The notes under the pieces are model-generated. The model was not told the origin of the DNA. It ran no database searches and saw only the letters and a list, made by a program, of their open reading frames with translations. The position numbers and the translations under genes are program-made. Positions 14,857 through 21,962 of a stretch of 44,741 nt of DNA are shown here, in pieces (the stretch's first letter is position 1; every line of letters begins with the position of its first letter). Where the stretch lies: positions 1-44,741 of IMG/VR virus record IMGVR_UViG_3300032235_000664. One strand, given 5' to 3'. The stretch is from a virus.

Positions 14857-15056
14857 GGCGGTAATAACGATGAGTTTAGTTGCGGCCTATCCATCAACGG
14901 AATAAACAACGTAATTCCAGAGTTTAGCACTGCTGTTTTTGGAATGAAAGGATTTGCTTCTATGATAACGCTGAATTTTGTTGCGTCACCATAAGCCTTG
15001 TACGCAATCGTATCCCACCGATCTCCTTGAATTGTTATGTATTTTGTATGTGCCAT
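14844..15056 (-). CDS. Tail protein X (LysM-like)
   Basis: 70 residues: YITIQGDRWDTIAYKAYGDA, then IIEANPFIPKTAVLNSGITL and FIPLMDRP. This is the classic gpX pattern with a LysM-type fold that sits at the tail tube-baseplate junction. The start overlaps the U stop by one base, and the end overlaps D by 13 bases. Gene order U-X-D is as in P2-like tails. Confidence 0.9.
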   Translation of the reverse strand: MAHTKYITIQGDRWDTIAYKAYGDATKFSVIIEANPFIPKTAVLNSGITLFIPLMDRPQLNSSLLPPWKQ

Positions 15057-15955
15057 TATAGTACAACTACCAATGATATTAAACTTGCAGCCTTTTGCGA
15101 AAGCTGAGTTGATTTATTACTTAGCTCCACACCACTTGCAACCAACGACGTTACTCGTCCTGGAATGCTCATCGTGTTTCCGTTGTCAATATCCGTAATC
15201 AACGCCTGTGCGGCAACGGATGTATCGGCAACCACTAACAGCGTTTCTCCAATTTTCAACGCCAAGTCACGCGTGCGGTCGTACATCTCCGACAAAGGGT
15301 CTGAATTGATAATGCTCAAGGTGTCATTTAGCTGGTCGCCCGTAACAAGCATGTTCTGTATCACCGCCTCAGCCTTTGGCCTGTACTCGTCCACAAAACC
15401 CTCAAACGCATTCAGCGTATTAGCGGCCGTGTTCATCTCCGCTCCTGCAAAAACAAGCCCCTGAGTTGCCTGCGCTTCAATTGCTACAGGTGTAAGTACT
15501 GGAACAAAAACGGGAGGATTGTTATTTACGTTGGCAAAGGCAGATGCAATTGAACTAGTTGTGATTGATGCGCTTTGCTCGCTGTTTGCGTACTCTACCA
15601 ATGAAACCGTTACCTCAGCCTGCAACAATGTACCGTCATCAGCCGTATTTAGGACGTTGTCACTCACGCTTCGTATCGCATAGTTGCCCACGAATCTACC
15701 GTTCCCCATAATCAACGGCATAACCTCTCCCAACTCTCTTGAGCTGTTCAATGCGTCAAGCTCCTGTTGAGGAACACAGAACGATGAATCAAACATCATT
15801 GTTAGCTCCGTTGTGTCAAGGTTTGTACCAAGCCTTTGTAGCTTTGGTTTCCCCTCAATCAAAGCATGCTCAACGATATTAGTTTCCTGCGTCGTGGAAA
15901 AACCAGTGAATCCCTTCACCGCAGAAAACTGTATGCTTCCAAGCTGCGCAAACAT
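15056..15955 (-). CDS. Tail protein, P2 gpU-like
   Basis: 299 residues. The N terminus, MFAQLGSIQFSAVKGFTGFS, with GKPKLQRLGTNLDTTELTMM and RELGEVMPLIMGNGRFVGNY, matches gpU of P2-like tails. The remainder is an Ala/Thr-rich helical extension that gpU of P2 (about 160 residues) does not have. The family helps assemble the tail end or baseplate. It is located between the M15 endolysin and X. Confidence 0.83.
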   Translation of the reverse strand: MFAQLGSIQFSAVKGFTGFSTTQETNIVEHALIEGKPKLQRLGTNLDTTELTMMFDSSFCVPQQELDALNSSRELGEVMPLIMGNGRFVGNYAIRSVSDNVLNTADDGTLLQAEVTVSLVEYANSEQSASITTSSIASAFANVNNNPPVFVPVLTPVAIEAQATQGLVFAGAEMNTAANTLNAFEGFVDEYRPKAEAVIQNMLVTGDQLNDTLSIINSDPLSEMYDRTRDLALKIGETLLVVADTSVAAQALITDIDNGNTMSIPGRVTSLVASGVELSNKSTQLSQKAASLISLVVVL

Positions 15956-15960
15956 TGTGA

Positions 15961-16401
15961 TTAGCTAAATGGTTTGTATGCCGTTTTACCAGCAACCTTG
16001 ACAGCTCTCAAAATTTGCTTACGGTTGCCAGATTTCTTGTAAGATACATGAACCCATGCGGGCTCTTGTGTGTTTCCAAATTCCCAAATCAATTGGTCAA
16101 AATCAAGGTTGTCCTTGATGTAATGAAATGCCTTAGAATTTATTGGAATATCAATTGCCTCACCTTTACAATGCTGCGAAGATGAACTTCCTCCAATAGC
16201 CCTATTCAATATAACGCTTCGAAATCCGCTGTTCAGTTTTATAGGGCCTCCTACAAATTTTCTTACAGGCTCAAATACCTTTTGACATAACAAACGAGCA
16301 GCCTCAATTTGACCTGCCTTCATCTTATTTGATATACCCCTATTTGCCGCAGTTGGAGAGTTTTCAAACTCTGCCAAAGTCATGTGTTCACTTAGATTCA
16401 T
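15961..16401 (-). CDS. M15-family peptidoglycan endopeptidase (endolysin)
   Basis: 146 residues of the M15 D-Ala-D-Ala carboxypeptidase/L-Ala-D-Glu peptidase type. Zinc ligands are visible as SSQHCKGEAIDI (His...Asp) and WVHVSY (His), with PIKLNSGFRSVILNRAIGGS before them. It would cut peptide stems in peptidoglycan and most likely acts as the endolysin. It begins 14 bases inside the end of a small membrane protein gene, a holin-endolysin arrangement. There is no signal peptide, so a holin is needed for release. A tail-associated role is also possible because it lies among tail genes. Confidence 0.87.
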   Translation of the reverse strand: MNLSEHMTLAEFENSPTAANRGISNKMKAGQIEAARLLCQKVFEPVRKFVGGPIKLNSGFRSVILNRAIGGSSSSQHCKGEAIDIPINSKAFHYIKDNLDFDQLIWEFGNTQEPAWVHVSYKKSGNRKQILRAVKVAGKTAYKPFS

Positions 16402-16603
16402 TATCTTCTTTTGTTAATTGCGAAAGTGTCGCGGTTAAACCTCCTGCCATAGCTAAATAGCCGCCAGCAGCTACAATAGTCACAGGTAACGAAACGGGCG
16501 CTGTCAAAATAACACCACCTATTGCACCGGCAATAATACCAATTCTCTGTACTTTCTTCCAGAACTTCGGCGTTTTACTGTTCCATCTTTTTATTAATTC
16601 CAT
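16388..16603 (-). CDS. Small membrane protein, holin candidate
   Basis: 71 residues from ATG at 16603 (MELIKRWNSKTPKFWKKV). A longer frame to 16648 would overlap the tape measure gene, so the shorter start is preferred. A basic N terminus is followed by two closely spaced hydrophobic stretches (IGIIAGAIGGVILTAPVSLP and TIVAAGGYLAMAGGLTATL) and a charged tail ending KEDNESK. Size, topology and overlap with the M15 endolysin gene fit a class II-type holin. No sequence family is recognised, so the function is inferred from context. Confidence 0.68.
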   Translation of the reverse strand: MELIKRWNSKTPKFWKKVQRIGIIAGAIGGVILTAPVSLPVTIVAAGGYLAMAGGLTATLSQLTKEDNESK

Positions 16604-16613
16604 ATTTTTAAAT

Positions 16614-18545
16614 TTAGTATTTTGCCCTCTCCTTACGTGCCAACGCATCGTTGATTACACGCATAAGTTCAGGCTGATATTGTTTTAGCTGAGCGAGAAA
16701 ATCCTGTTTTGCATTTGCTCCACCTCCAGCTGCACCTGTTACATTTATTGTCGGTGAGAAATTCACCGTAACACCACCACCACCTTTGCCACCCGCACCA
16801 GCCATTGCCGGAGTCAACGATGAAGCTCCACCACCTTTTGGAGATGCAGCACCTCGAACAGCAGAAAGCGCCTTGTCCATAGCTCCAACCATTGGACCAG
16901 GCTTTATGTTTGCCGCAATCGTTTCAACGAATTTGAGCTTATGGATGTCCTTCAATGGTCCACGTTTTGCAGGAGAAAACGGAAGCATATCCCGCAAATC
17001 TTGCAATCCAGATTTGAACCAATTCTTCATCTCCCCAAACTTCGCTTTCATTCCATTCCAAATACTGTTTACAATTGCTTCTCCAGCCTTGTAAAATTTA
17101 GCAGGAAGCTGAGCATGCCAAGCAAGAAAAGCCAGAAATATTGATTTTACGCGAGTCCAAATATTGACAAAAAACGTCGTTATCTGGCTCCAATATTTCA
17201 TTACAAATCCTATTGGACCTAGCAGTAACACTCCCCATTCTCGCATCCACGCAACTACCTTCCAGAATATTGCTTGAACGCGCTTAAATAAATTCGGAAA
17301 AAATACTCCAATTATACTGAACTTAAACAACGTTTCTAGAATCTGGTTGATAGCACCTCTCCAATCGCCTTGAACCATTTTAATTATAGCCCTTATTACA
17401 CTCGCAGCCGCTAAAGCTGGACCTAATAAAATTGAAATCAATAATTTTACCACGGCAGACTGCTTTGAGAAGAAGGCATTAAATTCCTTCCAATAAACAA
17501 CCAGCAAGGTAATGATCGCAATAATGGCAATCACAGCGGCAACTATAGGATTCGCAACAACTGCAGATTGTAGAAATGAAAACGCTTTTGATAATCCATT
17601 GATTGCTGTGCTAGCTCCTGATAGAGCTTTCATAGCACCCCCAAAAACAAAGGAAAGTCCACTTATAGCGATTGAAACGGTAGAGACTATAGCCGCTAAA
17701 GTAGCTAGTACCGAAACCAGTTCTTGGTTCTCGTCAAGCCATTTGATTATTTTCGGGAGACTGTTATCTAACCATTTTGAAAATCGTTCCAACATTGGAA
17801 GCAATGCACCTCCAATCTTTTCAACAACCTCTCCAAACGCAATCTTTATTTTTGCCGTGGACGAGACGTTAGCCTTGGCAACACCTCCTACCTGTTTTTC
17901 AACAGCCTCTAACAAAATCTTCTGGGCTTTCAAGTGCTGACCGGATTCAACAAGCGACCGAATTTTATCTTTTTCGGAGTCTGTAAATGTTACACCTGAA
18001 CGAGCAAGCGCATTGATGCCTTTGATAGGGTCTTGCAACGCCTTACCTAGTTGAACCGCGTTCTGCGTTCCTTCACCGAATCCGGCTGCCTCCAAATCAA
18101 ATGCGGCACGTGTGGCGCGCTCAAAAATTTCGGATGTTCCAGCCGTATTTTTAATAACCTTTTCAAACGTGGCAAGCTTAGTCTGTACGGCGATGATGTT
18201 CTCGTCATCAACAGCTATTTCCATCATCAGCGAGCTAGCAAACTCTTGAGCTTTTTTAGCAGATTTTCCGCTAGTCTCACCCATGGACTTGAAAACTTGT
18301 TCAAGTTTACGAGTTGCCTTCTCGCTTTCCTCAGCCGCCTCGGCAGCTTTAAATAATGGAATACCAACGGCAAGCCCAAACGCACCAGCTTGACGACCCA
18401 AGGCAAAAGCCTTGTCTCCAATCCTAGATGTTTCTTTAGAAAATCGAGTAAGCGATTTGGTAGAGCTGTTTACTGCACCATCAATAACCTTCGACATCTT
18501 GTCGACTGCCGAAAGTATGACCGCTACCTTTAATGCCTTCTCCAT
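16614..18545 (-). CDS. Tail tape measure protein
   Basis: 643 residues. The N-terminal third is helical and charged (ALKVAVILSAVDKMSKVIDG and repeated Lys/Glu-rich helices), with the phage tape-measure core ATRAAFDLEAAGFGEGTQNA and LGKALQDPIKGINALARSG. Several hydrophobic spans follow (ANPIVAAVIAIIAIITLLVV, ISILLGPALAAASVIRAI), then a Gly-rich linker and a charged helical C terminus. It sets tail length and is ejected into the host envelope. The start overlaps the E' stop as TAATG, the usual coupling after the frameshifted chaperone. Confidence 0.92.
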   Translation of the reverse strand: MEKALKVAVILSAVDKMSKVIDGAVNSSTKSLTRFSKETSRIGDKAFALGRQAGAFGLAVGIPLFKAAEAAEESEKATRKLEQVFKSMGETSGKSAKKAQEFASSLMMEIAVDDENIIAVQTKLATFEKVIKNTAGTSEIFERATRAAFDLEAAGFGEGTQNAVQLGKALQDPIKGINALARSGVTFTDSEKDKIRSLVESGQHLKAQKILLEAVEKQVGGVAKANVSSTAKIKIAFGEVVEKIGGALLPMLERFSKWLDNSLPKIIKWLDENQELVSVLATLAAIVSTVSIAISGLSFVFGGAMKALSGASTAINGLSKAFSFLQSAVVANPIVAAVIAIIAIITLLVVYWKEFNAFFSKQSAVVKLLISILLGPALAAASVIRAIIKMVQGDWRGAINQILETLFKFSIIGVFFPNLFKRVQAIFWKVVAWMREWGVLLLGPIGFVMKYWSQITTFFVNIWTRVKSIFLAFLAWHAQLPAKFYKAGEAIVNSIWNGMKAKFGEMKNWFKSGLQDLRDMLPFSPAKRGPLKDIHKLKFVETIAANIKPGPMVGAMDKALSAVRGAASPKGGGASSLTPAMAGAGGKGGGGVTVNFSPTINVTGAAGGGANAKQDFLAQLKQYQPELMRVINDALARKERAKY

Positions 18546-18915
18546 TATTCGCTTTTGTTCATTTTATTGTGCAGTTTCACCGCTTCGTTATACCACCAAT
18601 TAAGGTCGGGAAGATCCAGCTCAAACAATTCAGACAGCGGTGAGTGACTGAAATGCGCCAGGAACATCAACTGTTCACTGGTTATAGGCTCCCCCCGAAC
18701 TCCCCCATGAGAGCAAGAACGTCTTTTCCGTCCATATCGTCAAGGTCTTCCATGACAATAGGGTTTCCGTCAATTGTAGTCGTCATTGCAATCATAGCAA
18801 AAGTCATTTTGCTTACGTCAGTGTCAGCCATTCGCTGAGCTTCTCTGATGTGCTTGCCTTTAAACGCGGATATTTTTGCTACCGATCCGCTAGGTAGTTT
18901 AATTTCTTTTTCCAT
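18545..18915 (-). CDS. gpE-E' fusion made by -1 frameshift
   Basis: If the ribosome slips back one base on the six-G run at 18696-18691, the E frame continues for 48 residues to TAA at 18547-18545, giving a 123-residue product. The added part, EPITSEQLMFLAHFSHSPLS then ELFELDLPDLNWWYNEAV, carries the HxSPLSELxxL...W pattern of P2 E'. E' has no start codon of its own in a convincing context, and its stop overlaps the tape measure start (TAATG). Programmed frameshifting between tail tube and tape measure genes is conserved in tailed phages, so this product is very likely real. Confidence 0.85.
18682..18915 (-). CDS. Tail assembly chaperone, P2 gpE-like
   Basis: 77 residues: MEKEIKLPSGSVAKISAFKG then KHIREAQRMADTDVSKMTFA and a LEDLDDMDGKDVLALMGEFG-like acidic end. 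Position and size match gpE, the upstream part of the frameshifted tail chaperone pair. It is not found in virions in P2; it keeps the tape measure soluble during tube assembly. The last codons GGG GGG AGC CTA TAA contain the frameshift site described in the overlapping entry. Confidence 0.85.
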   Translation of the reverse strand: MEKEIKLPSGSVAKISAFKGKHIREAQRMADTDVSKMTFAMIAMTTTIDGNPIVMEDLDDMDGKDVLALMGEFGGSL

Positions 18916-18937
18916 GTCTTTTCCTGTTTATTAAATA

Positions 18938-18955
18938 GGGGGAGCGAACTCCCCC
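18938..18955 (-). terminator. Hairpin after the tail tube gene
   Basis: A 7-bp stem GGGGGAG/CTCCCCC with tetraloop TTCG on the minus strand is followed only by TATTT. It is probably a partial terminator or an mRNA-stabilising 3' end that sets a high tube-to-chaperone ratio. Confidence 0.6.
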
Positions 18956-18962
18956 GAAATTC

Positions 18963-19484
18963 CTATCCTCCGATATTCTCTCTATACTTAGCAAGAATAT
19001 CTACACCATTCACCTTATACACGTTGGCTAACGCGTCAAACTCCATGATAGCCGTACCGTTGATTTCCAACTTCATGTACGATACCGCCAATCGTGAGTC
19101 CAACTCAACGTTGTCATGTTGTTTGAAGTTACCAGAAGGAGTTTCCTTAAACTGCCCTCTAAAGTAACAAACAACTGGAACTTCACTACCTCGTCCTACA
19201 GCGCTATAGTTCTCCAATGAAGAACGACATTGAAACGCATGAACTTGGTAAGGGTTTGCCATTAAGCTCATGACGTCAGGGTACATGGAGTTCCACTTTA
19301 TACGAGCCTCCATTTTATCAAACCCTGAAATCAACTCAAGCGCACCTGCCATTCCAAGAGCTTTGTGTTCGGCCATTTTTGCCGTGATTTTTGGAAGGTC
19401 GATTTCCTCAGCCTTTCCAAGGAACGACGAACCATTGATGTAAACGTTCGCGTTCGTAAGTCTATTTACTGTTAACTGTGCCAT
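18963..19484 (-). CDS. Major tail tube protein, P2 FII-like
   Basis: 173 residues. The pattern TNANVYINGSSFLGKAEEID, KITAKMAEHKALGMAGALEL and GFDKMEARIKWNSMYPDVMS is that of gpFII tail tubes. The product stacks in hexamers inside the sheath to form the DNA channel. It lies 11 bases after the sheath stop and is followed by a strong hairpin, which fits its high copy number. Confidence 0.93.
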   Translation of the reverse strand: MAQLTVNRLTNANVYINGSSFLGKAEEIDLPKITAKMAEHKALGMAGALELISGFDKMEARIKWNSMYPDVMSLMANPYQVHAFQCRSSLENYSAVGRGSEVPVVCYFRGQFKETPSGNFKQHDNVELDSRLAVSYMKLEINGTAIMEFDALANVYKVNGVDILAKYRENIGG

Positions 19485-19495
19485 TGCTCAAATAA

Positions 19496-20917
19496 TTATT
19501 GATTAGTACCCAAGTTTCTCAACAAGTTGATGTCGATAAAACTTTTGAATGTGATTCGCTCAGCTGGAGTAGGTGGCATAAACGTAATATCAAACGTTAC
19601 ATGTCCTGCCGCCAACTCTGTTGATGGGTTTTCTGCTGGATCATATGTACACTCTCCGTCAATTACTGCACCTCTCTGAATCAATGTTCTTATGAAGCTA
19701 TTAACGCTGTCACGAATTGCGTCAATCAACGCGTTGTTCAATGGCTGGTCAACATATTGCAACATCGAAAGCTCAAGGCTCTCATGCAAAATATCAGCTG
19801 TACGCTGTACCGCAATGAAATTACCAGGAGCCGTATCCGTAGGGAAAGCCGCAGAACGGTTACCCCAAGAGCGAAGCCCTGTTCCAAATGAGTTGAACAC
19901 TGTGACAATCCCCGTCTCATTTAGTAGGTTTGCCTCTGTGTTTGCGTTGTTAACTGCTGCGGTTATGATTCTCTCAACACCAGTGATACCCTTGATTTCT
20001 CTGTTTGAAGGAGAGTACCAATATCCGTCTTTGTTATCCGTAGCTGCAATAACACCTGCCAAATAAGCCGAATAAGGAACGATAGCGTCTGCGTCAGTCG
20101 CAGCATCGTAAGCCTTCAAACGAGGATATGTTAGGATAGCCCTCTTAGAAGAAGTGCTGAAAGCCTCATCAATATCACCCCTGTCAGCAATAGCTTGAGA
20201 AGGAGTAATTCCTTCAACGCTATCAAAGATTGCGTGAGCTCTAAACTTTTCAGCGTACACCAACATCTCACTAGAGATAGCCTTAATAGCCGAGTATCCA
20301 GGCGCAATCAAAATTCTAGGACTGAATCCAAACGTACTGAACGTAAGGTCAAAGTTTGCCATTCCATAATAATCGCCGCCGTCAACCTCACCAATCAACT
20401 GAGAGTTAGAAACTGAGGTAGGGTCAAACGCTTTGTATGAACAAACAATAGTCGCACCTTCTGTAATCGCTCCACCTGGAATGATTGTAATAACTCCAAA
20501 ATCGTTGACGTTGTAGTCAGTACCTTCTGTATACGTAATAGAATCACCGTCAGTAACTTCAAGTACGTTGCCACCATCATAGATTGGAGCACTCGCAAGA
20601 GCCGCCTTTCCGTTGGTAATTGTCAACGTCTCAGTTTCATTAAAGGTGTTTGCCGCTACGTCAAAGACGTTTACAACAACAACAAGACCTGAGCCTTGTT
20701 TCTGAATAGCATCTAACGCCTGTGGAATATTGAAGCCAGGCAAACTGGCTCCGAATTGTGACGCATCAGCAGGAGACTGCACAAGCGTCAGAGTCTGTTT
20801 AGGGCCCTCCGGTGCTACACCGATAAGTCCAATGACGGCAGACTTCACAACCGTAATTGGGCGAGGCCCAATATTTAGTTCGATAGTCTCAACGCCATGT
20901 AGATAATTTGCTGGCAT
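19496..20917 (-). CDS. Contractile tail sheath protein
   Basis: 473 residues. The N terminus has HGVETIELNIGPRPITVVKS and AVIGLIGVAPEG, the sheath family start. The C terminus has the conserved FITFMPPTPAERITFKSFID-like end (visible as TFDITFMPPTPAERITFK). Middle motifs include GYWYSPSNREIKGITGVERI. This protein shows that the phage is a myovirus. It polymerises around the tube and contracts at infection. The 74-base gap upstream (20918-20991) is AT-rich and may hold a promoter, but no exact TAnnTTTG box was found. Confidence 0.95.
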   Translation of the reverse strand: MPANYLHGVETIELNIGPRPITVVKSAVIGLIGVAPEGPKQTLTLVQSPADASQFGASLPGFNIPQALDAIQKQGSGLVVVVNVFDVAANTFNETETLTITNGKAALASAPIYDGGNVLEVTDGDSITYTEGTDYNVNDFGVITIIPGGAITEGATIVCSYKAFDPTSVSNSQLIGEVDGGDYYGMANFDLTFSTFGFSPRILIAPGYSAIKAISSEMLVYAEKFRAHAIFDSVEGITPSQAIADRGDIDEAFSTSSKRAILTYPRLKAYDAATDADAIVPYSAYLAGVIAATDNKDGYWYSPSNREIKGITGVERIITAAVNNANTEANLLNETGIVTVFNSFGTGLRSWGNRSAAFPTDTAPGNFIAVQRTADILHESLELSMLQYVDQPLNNALIDAIRDSVNSFIRTLIQRGAVIDGECTYDPAENPSTELAAGHVTFDITFMPPTPAERITFKSFIDINLLRNLGTNQ

Positions 20918-20991
20918 TTATTTTCTTTTTTAAATTAGTAATTCGTTGGGGCTAATATACAAATTTTTTTATCACGCGCAAGGAATATCAA

Positions 20992-21624
20992 TTATTTTTC
21001 ATGCACAAAAATTCTAGGTCTGTCATGTCCATCCCACCACTTGTCGCAAAAATACTTTTTATTTACCGATCCAGCTTGTGACATTACAGGATAAATAATA
21101 ACTCCATTTGCACCTACGCATTTAACCTCATTTGTCTCGGGAACAACGGCAACGATGTGCCCCGATTTTTTTCTATTGCGATTTGCCGCAACCAATATAA
21201 CGCACTTGCCATTATTAGCGGCTATCTGAGCCTCGGTTGTACTTATTTCTTTCCACCCAAACTCAGCGCCGTATTTGTAAAACCAATCATACAAATCGTT
21301 TGCACTCATTTCTCTTAGGTTTTTACCGTACTGTGGGTTCTCAAATTTAAGCTCCAACAATGCCGAGTCAGTCCACCAAACACGAGGCAGGAAAGCACCG
21401 TTTAAATACGCATAGTCATAAGCGTATATGTTGCAAAACGTTGACGTTGATGTTCGTATATATCTTCGTGATCGCTGAACGTCTAAAAAATCAATTAGCT
21501 TGCGTAGTCCAGAAACTGTGCCGTCTCCTTTTGGCATGTTTAATTCATTAAGCGGAAAGGCTCTTCGAGTAACCATGTCTCGAGTAGACTGTATGTCGGA
21601 TTTTAGATGAATTTCTGGTATCAT
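20992..21624 (-). CDS. Putative cysteine peptidase/amidase-fold protein
   Basis: 210 residues. The central part has TFCNIYAYDYAYLNGAFLPR, with a Cys at the start of a helix, and later KSGHIVAVVPETNEV, with a His on a strand. This spacing is typical of papain-like NlpC/P60 or CHAP-type cell-wall hydrolases. The N-terminal region (PKGDGTVSGLRKLIDFLDVQ) is not recognised. It may be a virion-associated peptidoglycan hydrolase, or a second lysin beside the M15 enzyme. It lies between the fibre fusion/103-residue gene and the sheath gene. The function is inferred from the fold signature only. Confidence 0.6.
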   Translation of the reverse strand: MIPEIHLKSDIQSTRDMVTRRAFPLNELNMPKGDGTVSGLRKLIDFLDVQRSRRYIRTSTSTFCNIYAYDYAYLNGAFLPRVWWTDSALLELKFENPQYGKNLREMSANDLYDWFYKYGAEFGWKEISTTEAQIAANNGKCVILVAANRNRKKSGHIVAVVPETNEVKCVGANGVIIYPVMSQAGSVNKKYFCDKWWDGHDRPRIFVHEK

Positions 21625-21632
21625 GAAATTTG

Positions 21633-21944
21633 CTATAAATCGATAGATACTTCGTACCCAAGTTCTTCAAAACGCTTTTTAGCATACTTATGTGCTGTTT
21701 CCAAAGATTGCGCCTCAATTTCAACATCAATGTTTACATGAAATCCTGTCGTTGGTACATTGGTAACAATAGGTTTTCCTTCAATAAACTTATCACGATT
21801 CATGAATGACATTGGAGCAATCTCCAAAAGCTTTCCGTCCATACGTCCTGCAAATTCAATTCGCACGTATAACTCTTTAAATGAGATATCCGCACCTGGG
21901 ATATCGATTGTTGCCTCGCCCTTTGGCTTCAGTATTAATGCCAT
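21633..21944 (-). CDS. Small tail-region protein, unknown
   Basis: 103 residues, beta-rich at first (IDIPGADISFKELYVRIEFA), with a helical C terminus (AQSLETAHKYAKKRFEELGY). No domain is recognised. It lies between the Gp37-fibre fusion and the cysteine peptidase-like gene, with gaps of 18 and 8 bases, so it is part of the structural operon. A head-tail or fibre-accessory role is possible but not shown. Confidence 0.65.
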   Translation of the reverse strand: MALILKPKGEATIDIPGADISFKELYVRIEFAGRMDGKLLEIAPMSFMNRDKFIEGKPIVTNVPTTGFHVNIDVEIEAQSLETAHKYAKKRFEELGYEVSIDL

Positions 21945-21962
21945 ATTATTTTCCTTTTTGTT

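Noticed and set aside
16786-17094. Long plus-strand frames opposite the tape measure and other leftward genes
   Set aside because: They are antisense shadows with skewed composition, no start signals and no recognisable domains.
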